Source: a virus. Taken from it: a stretch of 21,829 nucleotides of DNA. The notes below the pieces were generated by a model that was not told the origin of the DNA, did no database searches, and saw only the letters and a program-made list of their open reading frames with translations. Of this stretch, positions 21,828 to 21,829 are shown one piece after another. Where the stretch lies: the IMG/VR virus record IMGVR_UViG_3300036861_000203, positions 1 through 21,829 of that record; one strand, given 5' to 3'. Position 1 is the first letter of the stretch, and each line of letters begins with the position of its first letter. Made by a program: the position numbers and the translations under genes.

Positions 21828-21829
21828 AG

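Noticed and set aside
1-21829. Search for tRNAs, CRISPR repeats, insertion sequences, integrase and attachment sites
   Set aside because: No cloverleaf, regularly spaced repeats, transposase or integrase was seen by eye; the helix-turn-helix of the terminase small subunit looks transposase-like but has no transposase catalytic domain.

Overview
The window is a contiguous piece of the late (virion) region of a tailed double-stranded DNA bacteriophage or prophage. Every supported gene lies on the minus strand, so the transcript reads from high to low coordinates. The DNA is GC-rich. Genes are tightly packed, often with ATGA, TAATG or TGATG stop/start overlaps, and most starts have clear GGAGG-type ribosome binding sites. 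The gene set points to a siphovirus-like phage with an HK97-type capsid and a long non-contractile tail. No integrase, tRNA, CRISPR array, insertion sequence or bacterial gene is visible, so I cannot name the host or tell phage from prophage.

In transcription order: 21827-20273 holds small accessory genes. These are two unknown proteins, a DNPH1/Rcl-like 2'-deoxynucleoside 5'-phosphate N-hydrolase and a probable winged-helix DNA-binding protein. A convincing intrinsic terminator (20176-20206) separates them from the late genes. Then come a membrane-anchored coiled-coil protein, the small and large terminase subunits and the portal protein. Between portal and scaffold is an accessory block (12576-15755): a protein built from concanavalin-like and carbohydrate-binding-like beta domains, an unknown protein, a small exported protein, a 27-residue membrane microprotein, an HExxH metallopeptidase-like protein and a short basic protein. 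No serine-type prohead protease is recognisable.

Head morphogenesis follows: scaffold, probable decoration protein, major capsid protein, a HeH/SAP-domain protein, a second decoration-like protein and another HeH/SAP protein. Next are the connector and tail genes: adaptor, stopper, tail terminator, tail tube, the tail assembly chaperone pair (apparently joined by a programmed frameshift), an HK97 gp10-like protein, the tape measure and a small tail-tip protein. Last is a very large tail hub/receptor-binding protein that runs off the left edge of the window.

The most interesting signals are these. A LecA (PA-IL)-like lectin domain sits in the tail hub. The same beta-rich domain is inserted into two unrelated virion proteins, the head-tail adaptor and the tail tube, with 35 of 50 aligned residues identical by hand count. 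A zincin occupies the interval where phages often carry the head protease. A +1 (or -2) frameshift is likely in the tail chaperones. A DNPH1-like nucleotide hydrolase lies beside the late genes. All function calls come from reading the sequence and remembered family features; no database search was run.
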